64,000 nt of DNA from Scedosporium boydii (Eukaryota > Ascomycota > Sordariomycetes > Microascales > Microascaceae): contig NJFT01000030.1 of NCBI GenBank assembly GCA_002221725.1, positions 124,001-188,000 on the forward strand, in the 5' to 3' direction. The notes beneath the pieces are model-generated. The model did not search any database. It was not told the origin of the DNA and saw only the letters and a list, made by a program, of their open reading frames with translations. Positions 37,033 through 48,155 of the stretch are shown here, one piece after another; position 1 is the first letter of the stretch, and every line of letters starts with the position of its first letter. The translations under genes were made by a program, and so were the position numbers.

Positions 37033-40000
37033 ATGTCCGCCGCCGCCCGGCTCTCCACCCACGAGCGCCGCTCAAGCGCACACCCCGACGACCGGCCTCG
37101 CCCGCGTGTAAATGCCCAAGGCAGCTTCAAGAGCGACCGCTCCAGCGATCCCCGCCAGGCCCCTTCACCCCAGCCCTCATCCTACCACCAGCACCAGTAT
37201 TCCACGTCGCATAAGAGGTCGGCGTCTGGGAATCCCCGGCCCCTGAGCCGCACGATGGAGGACCGGAGGACCGAGGAGAGGAGGACGGAGATTCATACGG
37301 AAAGGACATATGTTACGCACCGCGAGCAGCTGGCTACGAGGACTAGGAGCCCCGAGAGGAAGGAGAGGGTGGAGAAGAGGGAGGCAGCGAGGCATCGTGC
37401 GTCGGAGTCGCGTCCGAAGGAGCAGTCTAAACCAGAGGTCCCTCAGGGTAGGTCCCATGTCCCGACTAGTATTTTATTTCTCTTTATACTCTTTTCTAGG
37501 GAGTGTATGTGGCTGCATGTTTGCGTTGCGTGGGCTAACCTTGCCTCAACCATTCAGCGCCATGGAACCCCGAGGCGACATTGATACCGCATACTTCAGC
37601 TCCCCTGGCCTGTCGAATCTCAATCCCACCACTAGCATCGCAGGCACCCCAAGCCCAACAGCCGCGACCTTTAGGCGAACTGACGCTTGAAGCTCAAGAA
37701 GCCGCCATTATCGAAGATCTACTATTCACATTTATGGGCTACGAGGGGCAGTATATCCGCTTCGCTAAGACGTATAACCCCCACGAAGAGAGGGACCGAC
37801 TCACCGGCCCAGCTTTTCGCATCCTGCCCGGCTTAGACCCCAGCCTACAGGACCTCACAAACTCCATGCTCAGGCTAGCGACGTATTATTCCGCGCTAGA
37901 AGCCTTCGTCGATGTACAGAGCCGAGAAGAGTTCGGCGCCGTAAACCACGCGCTCTGCGCCGCCGTCCGGAAACATCTCCAGGACTACCTCGTACTCGTC
38001 GCGCAGCTGGAAACTCAATTCCTTACAAACGAGAGCTTCACGGTCCATGCGCTCAACGTGCACACGCTCTCGACGAGGCAGATGATGCTGCAGCTTTATT
38101 CCTTGGCACACGAATTACTGAAGAAGAACGCCCTCCTGGATGACGAGTCGGACGAGTCGAGCGATAGCGGCGACGACTTTGAAAACATTCTCGAGTCTCT
38201 GAGGGAAGGAGGAGAACTAGCGCCGGGTAACATGACGGGCAAGAAGATATGCAAAGGAGGCGTCGTACTGGGCATGATATCGAGGAGGCTCGAGACCATG
38301 TCGGGAGACCCATCCGCGAAGGCGCTCCTCACAGCATTGCTGCGCGACGCGAGTAAGCCGTACATGGTGATGCTCAACGAGTGGCTCCACCACGGCGGCA
38401 TCAACGACCCGCATTCCGAATTCCTCATCAAGGAGCAGAAGAGCATTAAGCGTGAACGGCTCGAGCAGGATTACACCGACGAGTACTGGGAGCGGCGGTA
38501 CACGATCCGCGACAACGATGTGCCTCCGCAGCTCGAGGGTGTCAAGGATAAGGTCCTCCTCGCGGGCAAGTACCTCAACGTCGTGCGCGAGTGCGGCGGC
38601 GTGGACGTCAGCAAGGAAGTGAAAGACGTGCCGACGTCGTTCGACGATAGCCGGTTCCTCGAAAACGTCAGCAACGCGTACGCGCACGCCAACGAGTCCC
38701 TCATGCAGCTCCTCCTCACGACGCATGCGCTACCCGACCGGCTGCGCTCGCTGAAACACTACTTCTTCCTCGACCCGTCGGACTACTTCTCGTACTTCCT
38801 CGAGCTCGGGGCGTCGGAGCTCAAGAAACCCGTCAAGTCCGTTAACACCGGAAAGCTCCAGTCGCTCCTCGACCTCGTACTCCGCCAGCCCGGCAGCGCC
38901 GTTTCTCTCGACCCTTTCAAAGAAGACGTGAAAGTCGAGATGAACGAAATCACCCTCATAAAATCCCTTCAGCGCGTCGTCAACATCACGGGCATCGAGC
39001 AGGGGGAGACCCTCGCCCCCGTCACGTCCAACCAACCCATCGAAAACGACAAGAACGCCATCGGCTTTACGTCCCTACAACTCGACTACGCTGTTCCCTT
39101 CCCCGTCTCCCTCGTCATCAGTCGCAAGACCGTCTGGCGATACCAGGCCCTCTTCCGATACTTGCTGTCCCTGCGCTATCTCGAGTCTCAGCTCTCGACG
39201 ACCTGGCAGACACAGATCCGCGGCGTCACTTGGGCGCATCGCAGCTCGTACGGGAGGCTAGAGACGTGGAAGCGGCGCGTTTGGACGCTTCGTGCGAGGA
39301 TGCTCGTCTTTGTGCAGCAGTTGCTGTACTTTTGCACCGCCGAGGTCATCGAGCCGAATTGGCAAAAGTTCATGTCCCGGCTTAAGGCGACGGATGGGGG
39401 AGATGCTGGCAAGATGGGCGCCGCGGAGGGGTTGACGAGGACGGTGGACGAGTTGATGCAGGATCATGTCGATTTCCTTGATACATGTCTAAAGGAGTGC
39501 ATGCTAACAAACAGCAAGCTCCTAAGGGTAACCTTTCCCCCTTTCCTACTTCTCCTCCTCCCAAATCACCAACAGATAACTAACCTTCGATCAGATCCAC
39601 TCCAAACTAATGCAAACCTGCACCATCTTCGCGGCCTACACAAACTGGCTCTCCCGCGAACTCGAAAAGACAGACCCCGACCTCTCCGCCCCCCACCTCC
39701 GCCCCCCCAACATGACCCTCCCCGAATGGCGCCGCCTCCAAGCCCACCGCGCCTCCCAACCCCCAACCCGCAACGCCTCCGACCCTTCGTCCGCCTCTTC
39801 TTCCTTCTCCGAAGCCAACAGCAGCAACAACAACCCCGACAAGCGGGTGGCCGAGCTCTTCGAGATCATGCGCAAGTGGGAGGGCAACTTTAGTAGACAT
39901 TTGCAGATCTTGCTGGATGCGCTGAATCATTATGCTGCTACGGAGACGGTGGTTTTGTTGAGTCTTTGCGCGAGGTTGAGTGCGGCGAATCAGGGGACGG

Positions 40001-40038
40001 AGTATGCTGGGTTGAGGAGTGAGGTCGAGGCTGCGTAA
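37033..40038 (+). CDS. SPC97: Gamma-tubulin complex component 2 (GCP2/Spc97 family)
   Basis: Three exons (37033-37447, 37558-39527, 39595-40038) give 942 residues; the intron phases are 1 and 0, with GCTAAC and ACTAAC branch-like sites. GCP2 pairs with GCP3 to hold two gamma-tubulins in the small complex that nucleates microtubules at the spindle pole body. Residues 1-160 are basic, disordered and unlike the core, with an E/R-rich stretch at about 74-100. The GCP N-terminal (grip1) domain begins about LTLEAQEAAIIEDLLFTFMGYEGQYI (about 180). The C-terminal gamma-tubulin-binding half includes FLDPSDYFSYFLELG, LQLDYAVPFPVSLVISRKTVWRYQALFRYLL, MLVFVQQLLYFCTAEVIEPNW and DFLDTCLKECML, ending LLDALNHYAATETVVLLSL. 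These blocks identify the GCP2 branch rather than GCP3. The yeast name is used for the family. Confidence 0.93.
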
Positions 40039-40813
40039 AAGAAAGGGGGGAAGGGGGGGGGGGGGGGGGGGTTGGTAACACTGGGAGAAGACATTGGTGT
40101 TTGGGAATGAGAGGGAAAACGTATGGGTTCTGTACGGTAGATACCCCCAGTCATGAGATTCGAAGAAAACGAAGCATTAGAGAGACGTCTCTTGTGTAGC
40201 CAAGCGGAGTTCAAAACAGGAAACGAAAGATATATATCTTATAACATATTACATTTGGAGCCACGTCATAGAGAAATCATAAAGAAAAGTCTTGAAGAAT
40301 TCATAAGAGTTCATAGAAATCATTATAGTAACGTTCTCTATCAGCCATCTATTGGATCACCTCCCTCCTCTCCTCCATCTAGCCAACCCTCTAGTCTAGC
40401 CGGGATACGTGTGCCACACAAAGGGGCATTGTCCGTGTAACATTCATCCCCCGCCCTCAGTTTAAAAAGGATAAGAAAAAGAACAAGCGAAAACAAATGA
40501 GGATATTATATCTGGCCAAACTCCATGACTTCCCCTTTAAGTAAATATCGAAAAGGAGCAACTCCAAACCCTTCCCTTCCCCTACCAGCCGCCCCCAATG
40601 CTGAAAAAGTGACCATGAAATGCCTCGGGAATGTGTCGATGCTGCAGGAAATATACGCAGAACGGAAAAAGATGCATAACGTCGATAACCCCCACTTCCC
40701 CAATTGCCCAAACCACCTCTCTCTCTCTCTTCCCCCCCCTCCCCGCAAGCCTCATCCATATATAACGCTTCTCCAACCAGCCGCGATCGCGCCATACCAC
40801 CGCCTCTCCCTCT
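40039..40813. other. Convergent intergenic region between GCP2 and the RAD5-like gene
   Basis: The stretch of 775 bases has no supported gene. It begins with a run of about 19 G just past the GCP2 stop and later has C/T-rich DNA. Confidence 0.65.
40053..40071. repeat. Poly-G tract of about 19 bases
   Basis: An unbroken G run lies 15 bases after the GCP2 stop codon, in the expected 3' UTR, and is preceded by a further G6. Runs this long are prone to slippage and to sequencing error, so the exact length is uncertain. On the transcript it could form a G-quadruplex. Confidence 0.8.
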
Positions 40814-43800
40814 TCACTTGAATAAACTTCGCAAATCCATGAGTTTCTGCCTCGCCGCCTCTCCCTTGTCAATGGCTTTCCCCCGCCCGTCCATGCTGAG
40901 GGATGCCAGCTTCATCTTCTTCTCCTGCAATTCAAGCATCTTCTCTTCGAAACTATTCTTCATGATGTACCGGACCGTACGCACCGGCCGTTTCTGTCCA
41001 AGACGGTGCACGCGATCAACCGCCTGAGCCTCGGCGGCAGGGTTGTACTGCGGCTCCATGACGTAAACGTTGCTGCCCGCCGTCAGGTTGAGCCCGAGAC
41101 CGCCGGCCATGATGGAGACGAGGATGACGGGTACCGTGCGGTCGTCACGGAACTTGTCCATAGCATTTGCGCGAGCCAGCCTCGACATCTTACCGTCTAG
41201 TCTGGTGTATACGATACCAGCCGCATCAAGACCCATTTGAATGAGGTCCAAGTGAGATGTCCACGCCGAAAAGACGACGGACTTGATCGGCGGTTCGTCC
41301 GGATGCATGTCGCTTTCAGCTTTGGACTTTAGCAAGTCCTCTACCAGTGCCCGGACCTTGGTACTTGGGCCGGAGTACCCTTCAAACGTCTTCTTGGTGC
41401 CATTACCGGTCTGCCTCTTAGACTTAATCGCCGGTCCTCCATCATGTTCCACGTTTGTCTTTGACCGTCGCAGTTCAACCAGGTAAACTTGAACCCAAGT
41501 ACCGCAGGCAGGGCAGGGACCTCGGGTCATCGGGGGTTGCATGGCGGCCGTTGATTGCTCCTTGAACGACTTGACACACGAGGGGCAGATGAGATGGAAG
41601 CAAGGGTTCATATAGCCCATCAGATCTTCCTGCCCTTCCGACTCAATATTGTCGCTATCATCGGCCCCGAACTTCCTCTGGCAGCTTATGCACGAGTCAT
41701 TGTTCGTTTCTTGCATAAGCTCAAACATTTCGTATGCCTTTCGCTCCGGCAGTGGTGAAACCGTATCATCGGGCTCATCGTCGCTATCGAGATCAATGGC
41801 CGTCTCAGCCGTCATTCCCTGCAGCGCGGCGAGATCATCCTCGTTGAGGAGATCCTTGCCATGGGCGCAGATAAGTCGGAGGCGCAAAATTGCTCGCAAT
41901 ATGTGTATGTACGTATGACCACCCAATGCCTTTTCTATGCCATGCCCTGCTAGCACCCGCACGCGATCTTGGGCATTCTTGGCAAACAAATCGTATATGT
42001 ACCGCTCCTCCTTGGAGAAGTTAAGCTTGACGATCTGGTCGGTCCGTGGTGGGAGGTCAATCTTATCCTTGAGTCGGCGAAGAGTCACCGAGTCGACGAG
42101 AATACGCAGCTTCGGTACGATCTCCGGGTCGCAACACTTGAAAGGCTCGACGATGTAGTGCACAAACTTGCTTCTATCATCAAACGGCTTTAGGCGGATG
42201 AAGGCGAGTAGAGCGGCCAAGTCATCAAGCCGATTCTGGACCGGAGTACCCGTCACCGCCCAGCGACGATCGGCTTGAAGCCTGCAAATTGCCTTGAACT
42301 GAAGCGTGGACTGCTCCCGAATCATATGCGCCTCGTCCAGGACAATACGGAACCATCCCAACTGCTCGAGGGGAAACTGACCCTGCTTCTTCTTCTTGCG
42401 GCCGCTGAGCTCACTCGAGACAGAGCCGTAGGTAGTCAGGATAAGGTCAAACTCGGATAGCTTGCGCAAGTCCTTGATTCGGTTGGCCCCATGGTAAACG
42501 TAGTACTTTATGGCACCCGGTCTGATGTGCTGCTTTATCTGCTCTTCCCAATTCGTAATGGTACTTAGCGGGCAGACTAGTAGCGTAGTCTTCGTGTTCC
42601 TCACGAGCCGCGTTAGGCCTAGAGCTTGCCCCTGGGCTGGAGGGTTGTGACTGTTGTCGTGACCGTGGCCGTGCGGCTTCGGAGTCTTTGGCTGAACCGG
42701 GGTCTTCACGCCCCATTTCTTAGATTCATCAAGCGAGCTGACGATAAGAGCGAGAATGCTCAGCGTCTTTCCGAGGCCCATCATATCAGCAAGGATGCCC
42801 CCCCGTGTCTCCGGTGGATGAGTTGCCCATTGACCAGTAATGACATTGACGTAGGCCATTTGCAAGTGCTCGTTCATTCGCCTCTTCCAGAGGGACGGGA
42901 TGCTGCCACCCGTGCCTTCTACGTTTTCTAATGATTCTCTGCATTTCATGAAGTACAGGCCTTGCCTTTGGTGTTTCAAAAGCGGGGTTTGGACGCTGGG
43001 TGGAGTTGGAGCTTCTGGAAGATGCTGGGTATCTGCGAGCGAGTCGAAGACTGACATGACTTCGTTCCGGACTTCCTCCACGGTTCTGAGAGTGGGTACA
43101 GCAAAGGAGCTAGTACCTTGAGGGCCACCATAGGTCTTTTGAGGAGGCGGCTTGTACTCTTGTATGTGAGGATTGAACACCTTGATGCCGTTCTGAACCA
43201 TCTTCGGGCTGTGAAGCTGCAAATTGTACCTAGATAGGTGCTTCCCAACGCTTTTGGCATGCTTCAGCGGGCCGTAGAGAACAAGGTCTATGGGATAAGC
43301 TCTAGAGATCGGAGCTCCCGGTATTTCGTCAGCCTTCCTCTGCCTTGAGGGAATTCGACAGTCCGTGCGTATCTTCATGGTCGTGTCTAGAAGCGTTGCA
43401 AGTCCGGCGGATGTGTCAGGGTCCACGTTGCCAATGATTTCCCTCGTGTGATCATAAGCCTGGATCCTGGTCGTCTTATCTCCCGAGAGTCTCTTCAAGA
43501 CGATTTTGACAAGTGGTACCCACTGAGGGCCAAAGAGACTTAGCGCTCCCGGCTTCGGAGAAGGCACCTTGAAGCACACGAGCTTCGCAATAAGCATGCC
43601 GTAGCAGACTTCCTCGTCCTGGGGGCTTTGGACCACCTCGACATCGTCATCACCTTGGGAGAATGTCAGTCATGTCAAGATACAAGGGCAGTTGAATGAG
43701 TAACATTACCTTCCGTTAAGTCGACCGTCTGCGCCCTACTATTTAAAGCAGGTACGCCAGGGGTCGGAGTTTGATTTCTAACGGCTTCGCCCAGAATGCC

Positions 43801-44511
43801 GCCGCCACTTTTTATCATAGCCTTTTTCCCGTTGGAGGCATCGACATCGTCGATCCTCCGCTTCTTTGGTGGTGGGACAACGAAGGCTCGCTCCTGCACA
43901 TTATTCATGCGTTCGATTATATTCCCCATACCTGGAGCAGTGGAGGAAGGTGTGGCGATAGGTGTAGCCTGGTCCGCAGAAGGCTCTGGCGAGTCAAAGT
44001 TGAAGACGAACGATTGCTGGGTAGTGTCTGATGGGACCTCCGAGCGCGGGGTCAGGGAAGGAGTGCTATTGGCAGGAGTAGAGTCGGTAACGTTCGAGGT
44101 TCCGGGGGTCGAGAAGAGAGGCGACGGCTCAGTTGAGAGGGTTGGCTGGGAATGCGACGAGCCTGGGCCCTGACGTCGCGGCGCAGACTGGGGTCGGCCA
44201 GCGCGCCGAGGATCGAGAAGCGCCGCGGGGCTCCATGATGTGGAGCCGTTGGCTTGGTAATTCGTAGATGGTACAAAGATCGATCGTCCTTGAGGCTCAT
44301 CTCTGTAAGCATCACTCAGAGCAGCCGGCGATTGGGGGGAGACAGGGGTTTGCGAGGGAGAGGTGGGCCTCGAGCCAGGTAAGGACTCTAGATCGAGACT
44401 ATGCACCCAGGCGCTTGCTTGAGGAGTCATGAGCGAGTCGGGTGTAGAAGAGGCAGATATTGTAAAAGTGGATTGGTTGTCAGTACCATTGGGAAGCTTC
44501 GGAGAAGGCAT
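40814..44511 (-). CDS. SNF2-family helicase-like ATPase with HIRAN-like and RING domains (RAD5/HLTF type)
   Basis: Two exons (44511-43710 and 43653-40814) joined by a 56-nt phase-1 intron give 1213 residues. The type is a DNA-dependent ATPase and ubiquitin ligase of post-replication repair and fork remodelling. Residues 1-270 are S/P/T-rich and disordered. A HIRAN-like region follows (about 284-360, PQWVPLVKIVLKRL...IQAYDHTREIIGNV). The first ATPase lobe carries ADMMGLGKT (556-564), TTYGS, DEAH (707-710) and TGTPVQNR. A RING of C3HC4 form is inserted between the lobes at about 922-984 (CISC...CFHLICPSC...CPAC), as in RAD5 and HLTF. The second lobe has FSAWTSHLDLIQ, YTRLDGKMSR, VSIMAGGLGLNL and the arginine finger region QAVDRVHRLGQKRPV. 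Filamentous fungi have several RING-SNF2 paralogues; which one this is cannot be settled here. Confidence 0.93.
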
Positions 44512-46297
44512 AGCGATATCACCGGGCTGCCTTGCCGGGAAGTGTGAACTCTCGATGCGCTTGGAGCATTCGAAGCGCAGGATGAAAGGCGACGCGGCGA
44601 TCCAGTGAGGGGCGAGTTGGTGACTGCGAAGAGGTATCGATCACATAGATCCTATCACGACGGCTTCCGCCAAATCAGGAGGTCGGAATCTAGTCAGGGA
44701 GTCAATCGTCGCGTGTCGCAGGGTTCGCGGGGGTCTGGCTTTGGATTTGGTGGGGTTCGGTGGTTTGGTGGCTGGATCGAAGACGCGTAGCTCGTCGAGT
44801 AGCAAGTGGCGGCACCTAGCATCAGCTTTCCACCAAAATGCCGATTGTGTGGTGAAGAAACGGAAAAGGTTCTAGGCAGACAAGGGGCGCAAGGTGGTTG
44901 AAAGATAGCAAACACAAACTGCCAGAGTCGCAGTTGGGATGCAAAGTCTCCAAGAAGTTTGTGAATAGCAAAATGAGATTTAGTTTGGCATTGAAAGACT
45001 GCCTTGACTTTCGGACAATTTGGGAGCAGGGTTAAGCTGTGACCAAAGGCTCAGTTACACGAAATGAGCTGGGGTATGGTTGGTGCAGTGAATTTGAATG
45101 CAGTCGGCCTGTAAAGTCCTGCAAAGTTGACGAAGGTCTTAACCAAGAAACAAAGGTGTGGGAACCAAGGAGATAAGGCAGCTTAGTGAATGGCAGTCAC
45201 CTCAGATAATGATGATCCAATGACAAAGAGAGAGGGCTGAAAGTGAAGGTTTGAAACTGAGCCCAACCAGCAAGTGAGGACTGTTAGTTTGTCATATATG
45301 TTTTGTCTTGCAGAAACGATGGAACCAGGAAAACACCAACGTGGGAAGATGATTTATCAATGATCGGTCAAGGACAAATGTCGGGACTTCTTTCCTCGGA
45401 CGAGGTCTCCTTCCCCATCGCCCTTTACCACATGCACCAAGCTGATGAAGAGATTCGTGACAGGGCAGGAGCGGACGCCGTGAGATGAGCCTGTTCCATT
45501 CTGCACTGTGAGTGTGGGGCAATTGTTAAGGGCAGGAGCTAGGCTAGGCAGGCAGCCTGCTACCTGAAGTCGAGATCAGCCACTAAAACCATGCCTTTGA
45601 CAGCCTAACGTTAGAACCTGCCTAGTAATTTGTCAGTGCCCACCGATCTGTATGAGGAATTTCACACTGTGAGGTCATGCGACCAACTCCAACTTTTCAA
45701 GTCGCAACTTCCCATACTCAGAAGCGCTCCTGCTCCTGCCGGGCTTCAGGAAGACGAGATTGTGTATGCCGCCACGGACTCTGTTGACGCCTAGACCGAG
45801 TTGAGACCGAGCTCAGGCCGATCTTGCATGAAGACATCTGTCTGAATTATGAGCAATAGCAATATCCAGGCTCCGGTCCCAAGCTATCCAAATTGTATTC
45901 GTGTTAACGAAATCTTTCCCTATTCATGGAAGGCCATTCTGTGTGTAGATTTTTAATATCAAAGTAACGCCCAACCAAACATCCCAGCCCGCGTTCGATA
46001 AATATCATTGATCAATGATCTGTGTCTTCCGTCCGCCGAATTGCTCCTGTCCCCGAAGTACTCCGCTATTATACAAATACAGATGGTCCTATCGTAAAAT
46101 CAATGGCAGAAGCAGGCCACCATCTCCCTCATCCGGCAATTGACAATCTTCCAGTCTTGTCTCAAGCAATACACAAGCATATGGTGGCCTGCGGTATTGT
46201 TGAGAGACCCCCAGCTTCGCTGATCTTCATCTATTGTAACCAGTCTCGAGTATGTTATTCTTCCATTTTTTGTGTGGAGGCTTGATGTCTGGACACC
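44512..46297. other. Intergenic region upstream of the RAD5-like gene
   Basis: About 1.8 kb without a defensible gene. A plus-strand frame of 87 codons (46022-46285) and two smaller ones near 45300-45520 have no recognisable motif. The part nearest 44.5 kb should hold the RAD5-like promoter and leader. Confidence 0.55.
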
Positions 46298-46707
46298 TCA
46301 CCCAGCCGAGCCCGACTTCTTGTCCGACTCCTGGTCCTCCTCCGTCTCCTTGTACTTCCCTTCTTCGAGTATCGGTCCGTCGAGCGTGATGGACTTCGAC
46401 TCCGCCGTCGATTCATCATCGCTATCCGTATCAGTCGCCTAGTCTTAGGAGAAGACCCGCGAGCAGGCGTCTTGACACCTTGGGCGCTTGTGTTCCGAGA
46501 TACGAAAGGGGAAGTCGATCTCCATCGAGTGCGGCCACGGAGCGTGCTTGATTCCCCCGTTCCGGTGCGGTATGTGGTTGTGGGAGATGCTCGGGGTGCC
46601 TCTCGGGCTTTAGTTCGCCCCCGGCTCACGTCGGAATCAGTGGGTTCTTCCGCCGCCGTCTCCTTGGGAGTAGCTTGGGCTGACTTGGCCTCTTCCTCGG
46701 CCGTCAT
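46298..46707 (-). CDS. Small acidic protein of unknown function, spliced model
   Basis: Not recognised. The ATG at 46707 begins MTAEEEAKSAQATPKETAAEEPTDSD. The uninterrupted frame runs on as an arginine/serine-rich peptide to 46255 (150 residues). A different frame close to the end reads as a well-formed acidic tail, TDTDSDDESTAESKSITLDG then PILEEGKYKETEEDQESDKK, ending at a TGA at 46298-46300. Its start at 46438 follows a CTAAGACTAG acceptor. Two in-phase donors can reach it: GTGAGC at 46629 (intron 191 nt, 72-residue protein, both exons acidic) or GTATCT at 46503 (intron 65 nt, 114-residue protein). I prefer the first because its donor is better and the composition is uniform. No signal peptide or membrane segment is seen. 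RNA evidence would decide between the models; the whole gene remains tentative. Confidence 0.42.
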
Positions 46708-48155
46708 GGTGAGTTGAGTGTTAATTTTTCGTGGCGTATGTCGACAAAAGAAGGGGGGTTTATCAATATTCCACTATCATTGGAATCTTGGAGGACGAGT
46801 GCTGGTAGATGTTGGAGAGATAGGCAGATATCGTGATAAGGTCGCTCTGTGAAGTCTGTCTGAAACACAGCTTCGAGGGTTTCGGTGAGAGTCGGTCGTT
46901 TGGGGAACTTTGTCGTTGACAATTCCCAACATTCTTCAACCAATTCAACACACAAAGAACGGGGCGGTCGGAATTGACGACAATCACAAAGGATTTTCTC
47001 GACAGCGACCACGCGTAACACATAAAACGGCGTTGTGCGTGTCTACATAGATATGTCGATCTATATATTATATATATTCTCCTATTATCCAGGGGAGGGG
47101 TAATATATACGTAAGGTTTAGCCATCGCTATACGCTAGTCACCGTACAATGTATGGACTCTAGAGCGGAAACCGATACGATCGGCACAAGTCTAGCGAGC
47201 TATTGGTGGCATCATTCGAGATAAATCGAGATCCCTTCAGGCCAAGAAGCCGAGAATCATCACCCTACAGACGTGAAAGCAAGGGCCGATGCAGGTTTGC
47301 TAGGGGCTAATTGGCCAATGCAAGGGTATGTGCGGGACGGAAGGCTCCAAGTATAACGGAAGCAGGAGTGTCTGTGAAGCCACCCATCTCACAATTGTGT
47401 ACGAAGTACGAAGTACTGAGGTATGCTCTCATAAACTACGATAACGACGGCGAGGACGACAGTCGGGAGGCGTTCATCTTCCCCGATGTTTAAATGTGGG
47501 GTGGACCGAGACGACGTCATCCCAGCCAGTCCACTGTCTTTGATTCCGGAGGACCCACTAAAATTTACCCCAGTCCATCGGATGTCAGCTTTTATGAAGC
47601 TTAGTTAAGCATCGGGATAGCATCGGCTAATTCATCAATGACACGGTCCAACTGAACACGCTGATGCTTCCAGTCCAACAACCAGGAAAGGAGGTCATGA
47701 CGGAGATCAGTGACCCGACTTCATATGCATCAAGAGAAGTCCCGAACCCAGCAGTGTAGACGTATCAACGGCAACCCCACGGTGAAGTGTTTTTCGGCTC
47801 ACAATAATGGAATAAACAACAAGCGTCTCGGTTTTCAAAATACCTCTTCTTTTCCTTCTCCGCCCTACTATGTACGTCCTCGCCCCTTGCCTTAAAGTAC
47901 CCTCTATCCTGCCCCTGATTCCCAGGTTCCTGACACTTTCGTGCCACAATCTAGACATTCCACCATTGAAATTTCGAATTCGTCTCTCTTTAATTCCCGC
48001 GTAGAATCGTGTCCTCTTCTCTTGCCGACTCCTCAGCAGCGCCGACGAGTCTCATCTTTTATCTTATCGAACTACCCCGAGCTCTTCTTGACCTGAATGG
48101 AAGACAGATAGACCATTAGACAACACCTTCAGGCCCTCGAGAATTCATTGTCACG
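46708..48155. other. Divergent intergenic region between the small acidic gene and LSB6
   Basis: About 1.45 kb lies between two start codons. A frame of 105 codons just upstream of the small gene (46704-47021, minus) looks like leader sequence. TACGAAGTA occurs as an overlapping pair at 47400-47415. The final 250 bases (TCTTCTCTTGCC, CTTCTTGACC) are C/T-rich, as expected for the LSB6 leader. Confidence 0.5.
47400..47415. repeat. Tandem overlapping pair of the 9-mer TACGAAGTA
   Basis: This is the same 16-base arrangement seen at 25839-25854, again in non-coding DNA. Confidence 0.85.
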
